From NCBI GenBank assembly GCA_015493525.1, contig WGCY01000024.1, positions 1 through 60,736 of the forward strand: DNA of 60,736 nt. The letters run 5' to 3'. This DNA is from Bacteroidales bacterium (lineage in GTDB: Bacteria > Bacteroidota > Bacteroidia > Bacteroidales > F082). A program made the position numbers and the translations under genes. The notes beneath the pieces were generated by a model. The model saw only the letters and a list, made by a program, of their open reading frames with translations, did not search any database and had not been told where the DNA came from. The first letter of the stretch is position 1. Every line of letters starts with the position of its first letter. Below are positions 37,829 through 45,954 of the stretch, one piece after another.

Positions 37829-37836
37829 CAAAAATA
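37829..37836 (-). promoter_or_regulatory. -7 box of the CYTH gene
   Basis: The minus strand reads TATTTTTG, 16 bases before the ATG at 37813. Confidence 0.65.
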
Positions 37837-37943
37837 GCGTAATATCGATGAACAATCTATCGGGTTATAACCTGAGTTATTCGGGTCAGGTTGCCAAAAC
37901 CAAAATGAACCTGAAAAAATATTTGCATAATCATTTAATTTTT

Positions 37944-37951
37944 TAATTTTG
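37944..37951 (+). promoter_or_regulatory. -7 box of tRNA-Met promoter
   Basis: TAATTTTG is a perfect match 13 bases before the mature tRNA 5' end. Confidence 0.7.
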
Positions 37952-37963
37952 CAGCCTCAAAAC

Positions 37964-38037
37964 GGCGAGGTAGCTCAGTTGGTTAGAGCGTCGGATTCAT
38001 AACCCGGAGGTCCTGAGTTCAATTCTCAGTCTCGCTA
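37964..38037 (+). tRNA. tRNA-Met (CAT), elongator type
   Basis: The 74-base gene folds as a tRNA: acceptor GGCGAGG pairs with TCTCGCT (G-T at the first and last pairs), D-arm AGCTCAGTTGGTTAGAGC, anticodon loop TTCATAA with CAT, and T-arm CTGAGTTCAATTCTCAG. The anticodon stem has an A-C mismatch next to the loop. The first acceptor pair is formed and the anticodon stem lacks the three consecutive G-C pairs, so it is not the initiator. CCA is not encoded. A promoter and terminator flank it. Confidence 0.95.
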
Positions 38038-38043
38038 CAATAG

Positions 38044-38072
38044 AAAGCCAGAAAAACAGTCTGGCTTTTTTT
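38044..38072 (+). terminator. tRNA-Met terminator
   Basis: AGCCAGA (38046-38052) pairs with TCTGGCT (38060-38066), followed by a run of seven T. It begins seven bases after the tRNA. Confidence 0.85.
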
Positions 38073-38089
38073 GTTGGGATTGTTTTGGA

Positions 38090-38139
38090 GGATTCATATC
38101 CGCCTGAGGCGGACCTGAGTTCAATTCCCAGTCTCGCTA
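38090..38139 (+). repeat. Partial duplicate of tRNA-Met 3' end (possible attachment-site scar)
   Basis: Bases 38114-38139 repeat the last 26 bases of the tRNA (38012-38037) with one change (C for T). Upstream of them, GGATTCATA (38090-38098) repeats the anticodon-loop region. Between the two pieces, where the tRNA has ten bases, sits a 15-base palindrome (38099-38113, arms TCCGCCT/AGGCGGA). A 3'-end tRNA copy is what tyrosine-recombinase elements leave behind, but no integrase is visible here. Confidence 0.75.
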
Positions 38140-38140
38140 T

Positions 38141-38220
38141 AAAAAGGGGCTGTTCAAAAAGGGAGTTTCACGCAAAGTGCGCAAAACTTTTAAAACTATT
38201 TTTTTGAACACCTCCTTTTT
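38141..38220. repeat. 80-base MITE-like inverted-repeat element
   Basis: Bases 38141-38160 are the inverted complement of 38201-38220 at 18 of 20 positions (left arm contains GGGGCTGTTCAAAAA). The 40-base centre contains a caaagtgcgcaaaac tract like other repeats in the window. It begins two bases after the tRNA scar. No clear target duplication is seen. It could also act as a large hairpin. Confidence 0.6.
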
Positions 38221-38324
38221 TTGTAATTCCCCAAAAAGACTCGGTAAAGCCGGTTTTCCATTGCCCATTTCTGTCCATCCCGAGGAGAACTCTTTTCGGA
38301 GGGCAAAAAATGCTACTTTTTCCT

Positions 38325-38332
38325 TACTTTTG
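38325..38332 (+). promoter_or_regulatory. -7 box of the DUF3108 gene
   Basis: TACTTTTG is a perfect match 18 bases before the ATG at 38350. Confidence 0.65.
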
Positions 38333-38349
38333 AATTTTTCAGAAAAACT

Positions 38350-39165
38350 ATGACAAAAAAAATCATCTTTCTGTTTTTCAGCTTGTTCCTGTTTCTTTTT
38401 TCAGCCGGGGGCTTTGCCCAAACCAAAGCAAGCTACCCGTTTGTGCCACACGAAGACCTAAAACTGCACGTCTATTACAACCTGGGGCCTATCTGGGTAT
38501 ATGCAGGTTATGCAGACTTGATATCAGACACTACGACCTACAACGGCGTACCTGCCATACATTTTGTGGCTTCCGGTTTTTCACTGAAAAAATACGCTTT
38601 TATTTTTACGATGGAAGACCATTACCAGGCCATAGTATCACAAAAAGGTTTTAAGCCCTTGTTTTATGAGAAAAACACACTGGAGGGCGGCTATTACATC
38701 CACAATATTTACAATTTTCATTGGGACAAACACACTGTTAATGTTCATACTGAGGCCACACGGCATCCTGCAAAAGACACCATCCTTTCGTTGAGAAAGT
38801 CCATTTACGATGTCCTCAGTGCCACTTACTACCTGCGTATCCTGAACACGGATTCCATAGCCATTGGCGACACGATACCCGTCCCATTAATTGTAGATGG
38901 GAAAAAGACAACGTATTACATCGTTTATGCAGGCAAAGGGGAAATGAAATACAAAAAGGATGTCATAGACTGTGATGTGTACAAAGCAGTTATCCTGAAC
39001 AGTACATTTTTCTCCGATACTGATCCATTAATCGTTTACGTTACCACCGACAAGCACCGCTATCCCATTTATGTGGAAGCCAATATCATTGTCGGCTCCG
39101 TAAAAGTGTTTTTACTGCCATATCTTGAATACAAACACAGATTTAAGGCACCCAAACACCGATGA
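38350..39165 (+). CDS. DUF3108 secreted protein
   Basis: The 271-residue product has a signal peptide (KIIFLFFSLFLFLFSAGGFAQ) and then a DUF3108-type all-beta domain: DLKLHVYYNLGPIWVYAGYADL, YHFDxx-like IYNFHWDKHTVNVH, DVLSATYYLRILN, IPVPLIVDGKKTTYYIVYAGKGEMKYK, and a C-terminal VYVTTDKHRYPIYVEANIIVGSVKVFLLPY. The family's function is unknown; it is periplasmic or outer-membrane associated. Its stop overlaps the EamA start by four bases (ATGA), so the two are translationally coupled. Confidence 0.82.
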   Translation: MTKKIIFLFFSLFLFLFSAGGFAQTKASYPFVPHEDLKLHVYYNLGPIWVYAGYADLISDTTTYNGVPAIHFVASGFSLKKYAFIFTMEDHYQAIVSQKGFKPLFYEKNTLEGGYYIHNIYNFHWDKHTVNVHTEATRHPAKDTILSLRKSIYDVLSATYYLRILNTDSIAIGDTIPVPLIVDGKKTTYYIVYAGKGEMKYKKDVIDCDVYKAVILNSTFFSDTDPLIVYVTTDKHRYPIYVEANIIVGSVKVFLLPYLEYKHRFKAPKHR

Positions 39166-40049
39166 AAAAATTTCAGGTCCATATCCTTGCGTTTATCTCC
39201 ATGTTGTTCTGGGGGATGTCGTACATATGGTCTAAAATTGTCTTTGAAGTCTATTCTCCGCTGACAACCATCTATTTCCGGTTGCTCATTTCATTTGTGG
39301 TGCTTTTCCTTTTTGGATATGTTACCGGCCGGTTGAAACCGGTTCAAAAGGAAGACCGCCTGCTTTTCCTCGGAAGTGCTTTTTTAAACCCGTTTCTCTA
39401 TTTTGTGGGCGAGAATTACGGGCTAAGCCTTGTGCCGGCTTCCCTGAGTTCCATCATCGTGGCCACCATCCCGCTTTTTGCGCCTTTTGCCGCCTATTAT
39501 TTTTATAAAGAGCGGCTGAAACCGGTAAATATTGTGGGACTGCTGGTCTCATTCGGCGGGCTGTTGCTGATTATCATAAACAAAGATTTTGGTTTGAATG
39601 CCAATCCGTGGGGGATTGCCTTGCTGTTCCTGGCCGTCTTTTCGGCTGTTTTTTATGTGGTGGCTTTGAAAAAGCTAAGCTTTAAATACAACCCCGTAAC
39701 CATTATCACCTGGCAAAATATGCTGGGTTCACTATTCTTCCTGCCGTTTTTTCTTTTTATCGACGGGCCGGCTTTCGCTACCATCCGTCCGGGGATGGCA
39801 ACCATTGCCTCCCTGTTGATGCTCGGCATTTTTGCCTCTTCGGTGGCGTACGTCCTTTACACCTATGTGGTGAAATATCTTGGCGTGATAAAATCAAGTT
39901 TATACACGAACCTGATACCTGTTTTTACCATTATTTTCGCCTTTTATCTGCTTGGCGAACAGTTTACCACAAGAAAACTTATCGGGATGTCTGTGGTCAT
40001 TATCGGCATTATTTTAGCTGAAACCGGAAAAACAGAACCTTCAAAATAA
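39162..40049 (+). CDS. EamA-family transporter (DMT superfamily)
   Basis: A 295-residue, ten-helix exporter-type membrane protein with two EamA repeats. The first opens with AFISMLFWGMSYIWSKIVFEVYSPLTTIYFR and the second with GIALLFLAVFSAVFYVVALKKL; the closing segment reads LIPVFTIIFAFYLLGEQFTTRKLIGMSVVIIGIIL. DMT members export amino acids or other small metabolites; the substrate is unknown. It is the second gene of a three-gene unit and lies 16 bases before the saccharopine dehydrogenase gene. Confidence 0.88.
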   Translation: MKKFQVHILAFISMLFWGMSYIWSKIVFEVYSPLTTIYFRLLISFVVLFLFGYVTGRLKPVQKEDRLLFLGSAFLNPFLYFVGENYGLSLVPASLSSIIVATIPLFAPFAAYYFYKERLKPVNIVGLLVSFGGLLLIIINKDFGLNANPWGIALLFLAVFSAVFYVVALKKLSFKYNPVTIITWQNMLGSLFFLPFFLFIDGPAFATIRPGMATIASLLMLGIFASSVAYVLYTYVVKYLGVIKSSLYTNLIPVFTIIFAFYLLGEQFTTRKLIGMSVVIIGIILAETGKTEPSK

Positions 40050-40065
40050 TTTAAAAACTAAGCCT

Positions 40066-41199
40066 GTGAAAACAAAAGTTATTGTTCTGGGAGCCGGCCT
40101 TATCGGGAAACCGCTGGCCATCGATTTGGCAAAAGATAAAAATTTCGATGTTACTGTCGCCGATAAAAGCTGGCAGCGACTTGAAAATATTTACGAAATT
40201 GAACTGGGCAAAAAGCATCTGGATCTGATGGAAACCGATGAGCTAAAAAAGCTTTTGAAACCTTTTGATTTGGTGGTAAATGCCGTTCCCGGATTTATGG
40301 GGTACAATACGTTGAAAACCGTGATAAAATCCGGAAAGGACTGCGTGGACATTGCTTTTTACCCGGAAGATGTTTTCGGTTTGTCGGAATTGGCCCGGGC
40401 CAAAGAAGTGCGTGTTATCTCGGATATGGGCGTGGCACCTGGCATGAGTAACCTGCTGGCCGGTTTTGCCGCCTCCAAAATGGACGAAGTGGACAAACTG
40501 GATATCTTTGTGGGTGGATTGCCGGTGGTCAGGAAGCTTCCGTGGGAATACAAAGCGGTTTTCTCGCCCACCGATGTCATTGAAGAATACACCCGCCCGG
40601 CACGCCTGGTGGAAAACGGGAAAATTGTAACCAAACCACCGTTGACAGAAATTGAATTGCTGGAATTTGAAGGGGTTGGGACGCTGGAAGCTTTTAACAG
40701 CGATGGCTTGCGCTCGCTTATGTTTACGCTGAAAGCCAAAAACATGCGGGAGAAAACATTGCGTTATCCCAGTTATGCCGAAAAAATTAAATTGCTGGCC
40801 GAAAATGGTTTTTTTGATACGGAAAAAATAGATTTTCGCGGACAGGCCGTCTCTCCACTGGAAATGACCAGCAAATTGCTGTTCAAACAATGGCAGCTGG
40901 AAGCGGGCGAAGAAGACCTGACCGTAATGAAAATTGTGGTGGAAGGGAAAAAAGCCGGAAAAAACCTGCGTTATGTCTTTGATTTGTTTGACCGCTATGA
41001 TACGGAAACCAACACCCACAGCATGGCCCGGACAACGGCTTACGCTGCTTCACAGGCTGTCCGGCTGATGGCTTCGGGATTGCATTCGCAAAAGGGGATT
41101 GTGGTACCGGAGCTGCTGGGCAAAGATGAAAAAATTGTCAGTTTCATGCTCACAGGGCTGGCCGAAAGAAACGTGGTTTACAAAACCGATATTTCATGA
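40066..41199 (+). CDS. Saccharopine dehydrogenase family protein
   Basis: The 377-residue product has an N-terminal NAD(P)-binding fold (KVIVLGAGLIGKPLAIDLAKD), followed by FDLVVNAVPGFMGYNTLKTVIKSGKDCVDIAFYP and SDMGVAPGMSNLLAG, which mark the saccharopine dehydrogenase / carboxynorspermidine synthase group. The start codon is GTG (40066). It could act in lysine or polyamine metabolism; I cannot decide. It follows the EamA gene closely, which may export the related metabolite, but that is a guess. Confidence 0.85.
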   Translation: MKTKVIVLGAGLIGKPLAIDLAKDKNFDVTVADKSWQRLENIYEIELGKKHLDLMETDELKKLLKPFDLVVNAVPGFMGYNTLKTVIKSGKDCVDIAFYPEDVFGLSELARAKEVRVISDMGVAPGMSNLLAGFAASKMDEVDKLDIFVGGLPVVRKLPWEYKAVFSPTDVIEEYTRPARLVENGKIVTKPPLTEIELLEFEGVGTLEAFNSDGLRSLMFTLKAKNMREKTLRYPSYAEKIKLLAENGFFDTEKIDFRGQAVSPLEMTSKLLFKQWQLEAGEEDLTVMKIVVEGKKAGKNLRYVFDLFDRYDTETNTHSMARTTAYAASQAVRLMASGLHSQKGIVVPELLGKDEKIVSFMLTGLAERNVVYKTDIS

Positions 41200-41270
41200 A
41201 GAAAGTGGTTCTACTGCCATTTTAGCGGGTAAATTATTATTGTAGTGTCCAATGTACATTTTTTAAGAAA

Positions 41271-41375
41271 AGTCAGAAGACCGAAGACGGAAGTTTTTTT
41301 CATTCATAGCAATAGCAAACCAATCTGATAACCTGAATTCGAAAAGCAATTTTCTTCTGACTTCCGGCTTCCGGC
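41271..41375. repeat. Inverted intergenic repeat between saccharopine dehydrogenase and recR
   Basis: AGTCAGAAGACCGAAGACGG (41271-41290) is roughly complementary to TTCTGACTTCCGGCTTCCGG (41355-41374). Between them lies AACCTGAATTCGA (41331-41343), a 13-base sequence also found at 15929 inside the hemH 3' end and, in altered form, at 47122. No gene is present. Confidence 0.5.
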
Positions 41376-41393
41376 AATAATAATTACACAACC

Positions 41394-42014
41394 CTACCGC
41401 CGGTTCGATTCTTCAAAAGGCAACCGGTTCAGGATGGAACGGCCGAGCGTGATCTCATCGGTATATTCCAACTCATTTCCTACGGCCACACCACGCGAAA
41501 TGGTGGTGATGCGCAGCCCAAACGGCGATAAAAGTTTGTAAATATAATAACCGGTGGTGTCGCCCTCCACGGTAGCCGGCAAAGCCAGGATTATCTCTTT
41601 AATATCTTCCGTACGAATACGTTCTGTGAGGTGCATCAGGTTCAGGTCGTTGGGGCCAATGCCTTCCATGGGATTGATAATGCCGCCCAGCACGTGGTAC
41701 AACCCGTTAAACTGGGACGTGTTTTCCACGGCGAGTACATCGCGTGTGTCTTCCACCACACAAACCGTTTGCTCATCGCGTTTGGGATTGCTGCATATCT
41801 CACAGTATTCCGTATCGGAAATATTGTTGCAACGCTTACAAAACATGATGTCTTCCCGCATTTTTACCAAAGCTTCGGCGAGATGTTGCGATACCGAAAT
41901 GTCTTCCCGCAGCAAATGTAAAGCCAGCCGAAGGGCCGTCCGCTTGCCGATGCCCGGCAGCCGCGACAATTCTTTTACTGCCGATTCCAATAATTTTGAA
42001 GAATATTCGTTCAA
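41394..42014 (-). CDS. recR: Recombination mediator RecR
   Basis: RecR acts with RecO (and RecF) to load RecA on gapped DNA. The 206-residue product has the expected HhH motif (ELSRLPGIGKRTALRLALHLL), a four-Cys zinc motif (CKRCNNISDTEYCEIC), and a Toprim domain (TVCVVEDTRDVLAVENT, then GRYHVLGG-like GLYHVLGGIINPMEGIGP, ALPATVEGDTTGYYI). All are intact. It is divergent from the YwqK-like gene. Confidence 0.95.
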   Translation of the reverse strand: MNEYSSKLLESAVKELSRLPGIGKRTALRLALHLLREDISVSQHLAEALVKMREDIMFCKRCNNISDTEYCEICSNPKRDEQTVCVVEDTRDVLAVENTSQFNGLYHVLGGIINPMEGIGPNDLNLMHLTERIRTEDIKEIILALPATVEGDTTGYYIYKLLSPFGLRITTISRGVAVGNELEYTDEITLGRSILNRLPFEESNRR

Positions 42015-42021
42015 TTGATGC

Positions 42022-42029
42022 TATTTTTG
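42022..42029 (+). promoter_or_regulatory. -7 box of the YwqK-like gene
   Basis: TATTTTTG is a perfect match 45 bases before the ATG at 42074. Confidence 0.6.
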
Positions 42030-42073
42030 TCAGGCGATAAAATTAAAACATTTCAACCAAGCAGCAGCAAGAA

Positions 42074-42784
42074 ATGAAGAAACTATTGATAATGGTGTTT
42101 TTCTCAGTGATATCGTTATCCCTGGTAAAAGCCCAAAACCATACCGACAACCGGGGCCTGCGACAGGGAAAGTGGATAGGTGCCTACAGTAACGGAACCA
42201 TCCGGTACAGAGGACAGTTCTACAACGGAAAGCCTTATGGCACTTTCATTTACTATTATCCTTCAGGGATATTAAAAGCTACAATGACCTATGCCGATAG
42301 CGGACGGACAGCCCATCTGAAATCCTATCAGCTAAATGGAAAACTTATGGCAGAAGGTAAATTTATCGGGCACAAAAAAGACAGTACCTGGCTCTATTAC
42401 AGCGAAACAGATGGCAAACTTGTATTGGAAGAAAATTACAAGGATGGAATAAAACAGGGGGTTACCATCATTTTCTATCCGGAAACAGGGAGGCCTTCCG
42501 AGCTGACCGACTACAAAAACGGGCACAAAAACGGGCGTTGGATCAAATATTTTCCCGATGGAAAAGTATCTACCTCAGGAACCTACGTAAACGACACGTT
42601 GCAGGGAGACTTTCGCGTGTATGACATCAATGGCACGCTGATTGTTCGCGGGCAATATAAAAACGCTCTGCAGGACGGGGTATGGCTAACTTATGATACG
42701 CTTGGAAATTTACAGAGCAAGGAGGTCTTTCATAATGGCTTTGTAGAAAGTAAAAAGAAATCAAAAACAACTTTGCAAGAATAA
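42074..42784 (+). CDS. Secreted MORN-like (YwqK-type) repeat protein
   Basis: After a signal peptide (KKLLIMVFFSVISLSLVKAQ), the 236-residue product is a series of about eight 20-24-residue MORN-variant repeats: RQGKWIGAYSNGTIRYRGQF, GKPYGTFIYYYPSGILKATM, GRWIKYFPDGKVSTSGTYVN, QDGVWLTYDTLGNLQSKEVF. Databases often name this repeat after a YwqK antitoxin, but the signal peptide and lack of a toxin partner argue against a toxin-antitoxin role here. It is probably a surface or periplasmic protein. It has its own promoter, and tatA follows on the same strand behind a promoter of its own. Confidence 0.82.
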   Translation: MKKLLIMVFFSVISLSLVKAQNHTDNRGLRQGKWIGAYSNGTIRYRGQFYNGKPYGTFIYYYPSGILKATMTYADSGRTAHLKSYQLNGKLMAEGKFIGHKKDSTWLYYSETDGKLVLEENYKDGIKQGVTIIFYPETGRPSELTDYKNGHKNGRWIKYFPDGKVSTSGTYVNDTLQGDFRVYDINGTLIVRGQYKNALQDGVWLTYDTLGNLQSKEVFHNGFVESKKKSKTTLQE

Positions 42785-42808
42785 AATCCGGCTCATGGGG
42801 ATTTTTTT

Positions 42809-42816
42809 TACTTTTG
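42809..42816 (+). promoter_or_regulatory. -7 box of the tatA-porE-like-purM unit
   Basis: TACTTTTG is a perfect match 22 bases before the TTG start of tatA, and supports that start. Confidence 0.65.
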
Positions 42817-42838
42817 CGAAAGACAAAAATTTAAAGGG

Positions 42839-43420
42839 TTGGTTTTACTATTTTTTGATTTGGGCTCAGGAGAAATTTTCCTGATTGTATTGGCTATCTT
42901 TCTCGTTTTCGGACCGGGAAAAATTCCTGAATTGGCACGGGGCCTGGGGAAATTTATCAATGAGATAAAACGGGCCTCAGAAGATGTAAAAACCGAAATT
43001 ACCCGGGAAGCTGACCGAATCGAACGCAATAAAAAACGGGATGATTACCTAAAACAAAAAGAGGCAGAAGAAAAGCAAACAACAGTTAAAGAGGAGGGGG
43101 AAACAGAAAAAGCTCAACCGAAACCGAAAACACGTACCAAACCGAAGACAACGGCTTCCACAAAAAAAACAGGTGTAAAAACCAGTCCTGACAAGGCCAA
43201 AACAGCCGCTAAAAAGCCTGCTTCCACCACCCGTAAGGCACAAAAGAAAAAGACGGCAGCCAGCAAAACGTCCACAAAGCCCAAACCAAAGGCCGGGACC
43301 AAAACGGCCTCCGGCACAAAGAAAAAATTAAAAAAAGATGAACCGAAACCGGAAAACGAAACGGCCAATCATCAGGTAAAAATAAAACCGGCAGAAAAAT
43401 CGGTAAGCACCAAAAGATAA
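42839..43420 (+). CDS. tatA: TatA/TatB-type twin-arginine translocase subunit with long basic tail
   Basis: TatA forms the pore of the twin-arginine protein exporter. Residues 1-60 are typical: a short N-terminus, one helix (GEIFLIVLAIFLVFGPGKIPELARGLGKFINEIKRA, where FGP.KIPELAR is the hinge) and an amphipathic helix. The remaining 130 residues are a Lys/Pro/Thr/Ala-rich, histone-H1-like tail. TatA is usually 55-90 residues, so the tail is odd. The start is TTG; no ATG fits the frame. The stop overlaps the next ATG by one base (TAATG). No tatC is in the window. Confidence 0.85.
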   Translation: MVLLFFDLGSGEIFLIVLAIFLVFGPGKIPELARGLGKFINEIKRASEDVKTEITREADRIERNKKRDDYLKQKEAEEKQTTVKEEGETEKAQPKPKTRTKPKTTASTKKTGVKTSPDKAKTAAKKPASTTRKAQKKKTAASKTSTKPKPKAGTKTASGTKKKLKKDEPKPENETANHQVKIKPAEKSVSTKR

Positions 43421-43485
43421 TGGCCCAATGGCAGAAATTAACAGCATCCAAACAAAAAAAGCGTAAGACCGGGAAAAACAAAACC

Positions 43486-45954
43486 ATGAAAAAACCACAC
43501 ACCAAATATATTCTGTTTTTTCTTGTGGCATTATTGCCCCTGTTTTCTTTTGCCCAGAAAAAAAGTCCGGCACATGCCGCAGACGAACTGTTTGCCCGTC
43601 AGCAGTACTACGCAGCCATCGACAAGTATAAGAAAGCTTACACAAAAATAAAAAACAACCGTGAAGAGAAAAACCGTATCTCTTACCGGCTGGCCGATTG
43701 CTATCGTTTTACGGAAAATTACAGACGGGCCGAGGCTGTTTACAGAAGACTGGTGCGGTATGGCTGGGCAAAAAACCATCCCGATATTTTGCTTCACCTG
43801 GCCGATGTGTTGAAAATTGATGGGAAATACGATGATGCCATTACACAATACAAGGCTTACGCTGAAAGGGTTCCCGACGACCCAAGGGGAAAGCTGGGTG
43901 CCGAATCAGCGGCAAAAATCCAGCATTGGATAGACAACCCTTCCAAGTACAAGGTTACCGATGTAAAAAAACTCAATTCGCGTGAAGCGGATTTTGCCCC
44001 GGCTTTCATCTCAGACAATTACAACGAGATTGTCTTTACCTCCACCCGGGATGGCGTTACCGGAAAAGCCAAAGATAAATGGACAGGACAGAATTTCAGC
44101 GACCTGTTTACCGCGCGCCAGGACAGGAAAGGCGAATGGGGCACACCGGTACTGCTGGACAAAAACAAGCACATCAACACCACCGCCAACGAAGGGGCAG
44201 CACAAGCCAACAGCCGTTTCAATACGCTCTATTTTACACGTTGCCCGCAGATTCCTGACAAAAAAATGGGATGTCAGATTTATACCTCCCGGCGTATTGG
44301 CCGAACCTGGGGGCAGGCACACCGGCTGGTTATCCACGGCGTGGACACAACGCAAACCGTAGGGCAACCAACGCTGAGCAGCGATGGCCTGGCCATCTAT
44401 TTTTCATCGAGCCGCAAAGGTGGTTTCGGGGGAAAAGACCTTTGGGTCTCCGTACGTACCAGCAAAGGTGTTGCATTCGGCCCGCCGGTCAATCTTGGGG
44501 CCATCATCAACACCAAAGGCGATGAAATGTTTCCTTTCCTGCGTGGGGACACGGCCCTCTATTTTGCCTCTAACGGGCACGGGGGCATGGGCGGCCTGGA
44601 TATATTTGAAAGCAAAATCGATTCTTCCGGTCATTGGGGAAAACCGGTTAACCTGAAATACCCCATTAACTCTACCTACGATGATTTCGGCCTTATTTTT
44701 CATCCCACAGAATCGTGGGGCTACCTTAGCTCTAACCGCAAAGGAGGCCGCGGAAAAGAAGATATTTACTATTTCATTCAGCCTCCCCTGGAATTTACCC
44801 TTTCGGGAACCGTTACCGACAACCGTACGCTGTTTGGCGTTTCAAATGCAACGGTTCAACTAATTGGTTCAAACGGACTTACCGTAAAGACGATTACCAA
44901 CAACAAAGGCTTTTACTCTTTCGGCAAAAGCCAGATAAAACCCCGTACGACATACGAAGTAAAGGTTAGCAAAGAGAATTATTTCAACAACATCGGGAGG
45001 TTTACCACAGCCGGAGTAGAGTTCAGTAAAGATTTCAAAAAAGATATTGTGCTTAAACCTATTTCGCAAAAACCCATTGTATTGCCCGACATACTTTATG
45101 ATTTGAACAAATGGAACCTGAAGCCACAATACCAGGATTCGTTGCAGGGCCTGATCCAGACACTACGTGACAACCCAAATCTGGTTATCGAACTCGGCTC
45201 ACATACCGACTCGCGCGACACCAAAGAATACAACGATATCCTGTCTCAGAAACGGGCCCGTTCGGCAGTAGATTACCTCATTATGCGCGGAATTGATCCC
45301 AAAAGGCTTGTGGCCAAAGGCTATGGCGAGAGGATACCGCGGACACTGCAAAAAAATATTGTAAAAGATGGCTTCCTCTTTAAAAAAGGGACTACACTGG
45401 ATGATGCATTTATAAACTCACTTCAAAGCAAAGCGGAAAAAGAAGCAGCTTTCGCCCTGAACCGGCGAACGGAATTCAGGGTATTGCGTAAAGATTTTGT
45501 TCCTAAATCCACCAATGTGGCCCTTGATACTGCTGCCGTCCATATTGCCATCAATCCACACGAAAACAGTGCCTCTTTCATAGCGGACAAGAAGACAGGG
45601 CTTTACATAACAAACTGTCTGATCAATGGTTATGCCGAATCTTTTGTGTATGAGCGAAACAGCAGCGGAATGATTTCCCTGAAAAAAGCACTCGAATTGC
45701 TCAACGATGGCGTAATCAGTAAGGAGAACTTTGAAGGAAATGCCTCGGAAATCCTGAAAAACAACACCATTGCCGATCATGCAGTAATCCATTTTGACCA
45801 GATTAGGATTGCCAACAAAACGGCACAAAATATCCGTGTCATCGTTAACTACCGGCTCAATTTTGGTATTGTCTTTGGCGATTTCATCCTAAGGAAGTTT
45901 GGGAAATATCATTTCGACACGCAGAAACACGAGCTTATTTTTGATGAAAAATAA
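43486..45954 (+). CDS. PorE-like OmpA family lipoprotein-type protein with degenerate retropepsin-like C-terminus
   Basis: Signal peptide (YILFFLVALLPLFSFAQ), a TPR region (about 10-150), WD40/PD40-like propeller repeats (about 165-440; units such as PTLSSDGLAIYFSSSRKGGFGG), a carboxypeptidase-regulatory-like domain (FTLSGTVTDNRTLFGVSNAT), an OmpA peptidoglycan-binding domain (IELGSHTDSRDTKEYNDILS, then RARSAVDYLIMRGI) and a final 150 residues that resemble a retropepsin domain (see findings). The first four parts match PorE, which links T9SS to peptidoglycan. Start choice: the ATG at 43486 gives a normal signal peptide; one at 43420 overlaps the tatA stop and would add 22 basic residues. I cannot exclude it. 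Its 3' end overlaps purM by 11 bases. Confidence 0.85.
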   Translation: MKKPHTKYILFFLVALLPLFSFAQKKSPAHAADELFARQQYYAAIDKYKKAYTKIKNNREEKNRISYRLADCYRFTENYRRAEAVYRRLVRYGWAKNHPDILLHLADVLKIDGKYDDAITQYKAYAERVPDDPRGKLGAESAAKIQHWIDNPSKYKVTDVKKLNSREADFAPAFISDNYNEIVFTSTRDGVTGKAKDKWTGQNFSDLFTARQDRKGEWGTPVLLDKNKHINTTANEGAAQANSRFNTLYFTRCPQIPDKKMGCQIYTSRRIGRTWGQAHRLVIHGVDTTQTVGQPTLSSDGLAIYFSSSRKGGFGGKDLWVSVRTSKGVAFGPPVNLGAIINTKGDEMFPFLRGDTALYFASNGHGGMGGLDIFESKIDSSGHWGKPVNLKYPINSTYDDFGLIFHPTESWGYLSSNRKGGRGKEDIYYFIQPPLEFTLSGTVTDNRTLFGVSNATVQLIGSNGLTVKTITNNKGFYSFGKSQIKPRTTYEVKVSKENYFNNIGRFTTAGVEFSKDFKKDIVLKPISQKPIVLPDILYDLNKWNLKPQYQDSLQGLIQTLRDNPNLVIELGSHTDSRDTKEYNDILSQKRARSAVDYLIMRGIDPKRLVAKGYGERIPRTLQKNIVKDGFLFKKGTTLDDAFINSLQSKAEKEAAFALNRRTEFRVLRKDFVPKSTNVALDTAAVHIAINPHENSASFIADKKTGLYITNCLINGYAESFVYERNSSGMISLKKALELLNDGVISKENFEGNASEILKNNTIADHAVIHFDQIRIANKTAQNIRVIVNYRLNFGIVFGDFILRKFGKYHFDTQKHELIFDEK

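Larger units (their letters stand above)
38038..38349. other. tRNA-Met downstream region: terminator, tRNA scar, inverted repeat
   Basis: This 312-base gap has no protein gene. It holds the tRNA terminator, a partial tRNA-Met 3' copy (38090-38139), an 80-base element with 20-base imperfect inverted ends (38141-38220) and the promoter of the DUF3108 gene. Confidence 0.7.

Noticed and set aside
37964-38037. Initiator tRNA-Met
   Set aside because: The first acceptor pair is formed and the three consecutive G-C pairs of the anticodon stem are missing, so it is an elongator.
42074-42784. Toxin-antitoxin antitoxin role for the YwqK-like protein
   Set aside because: It has a secretion signal and there is no toxin gene beside it; the name comes only from the repeat family.
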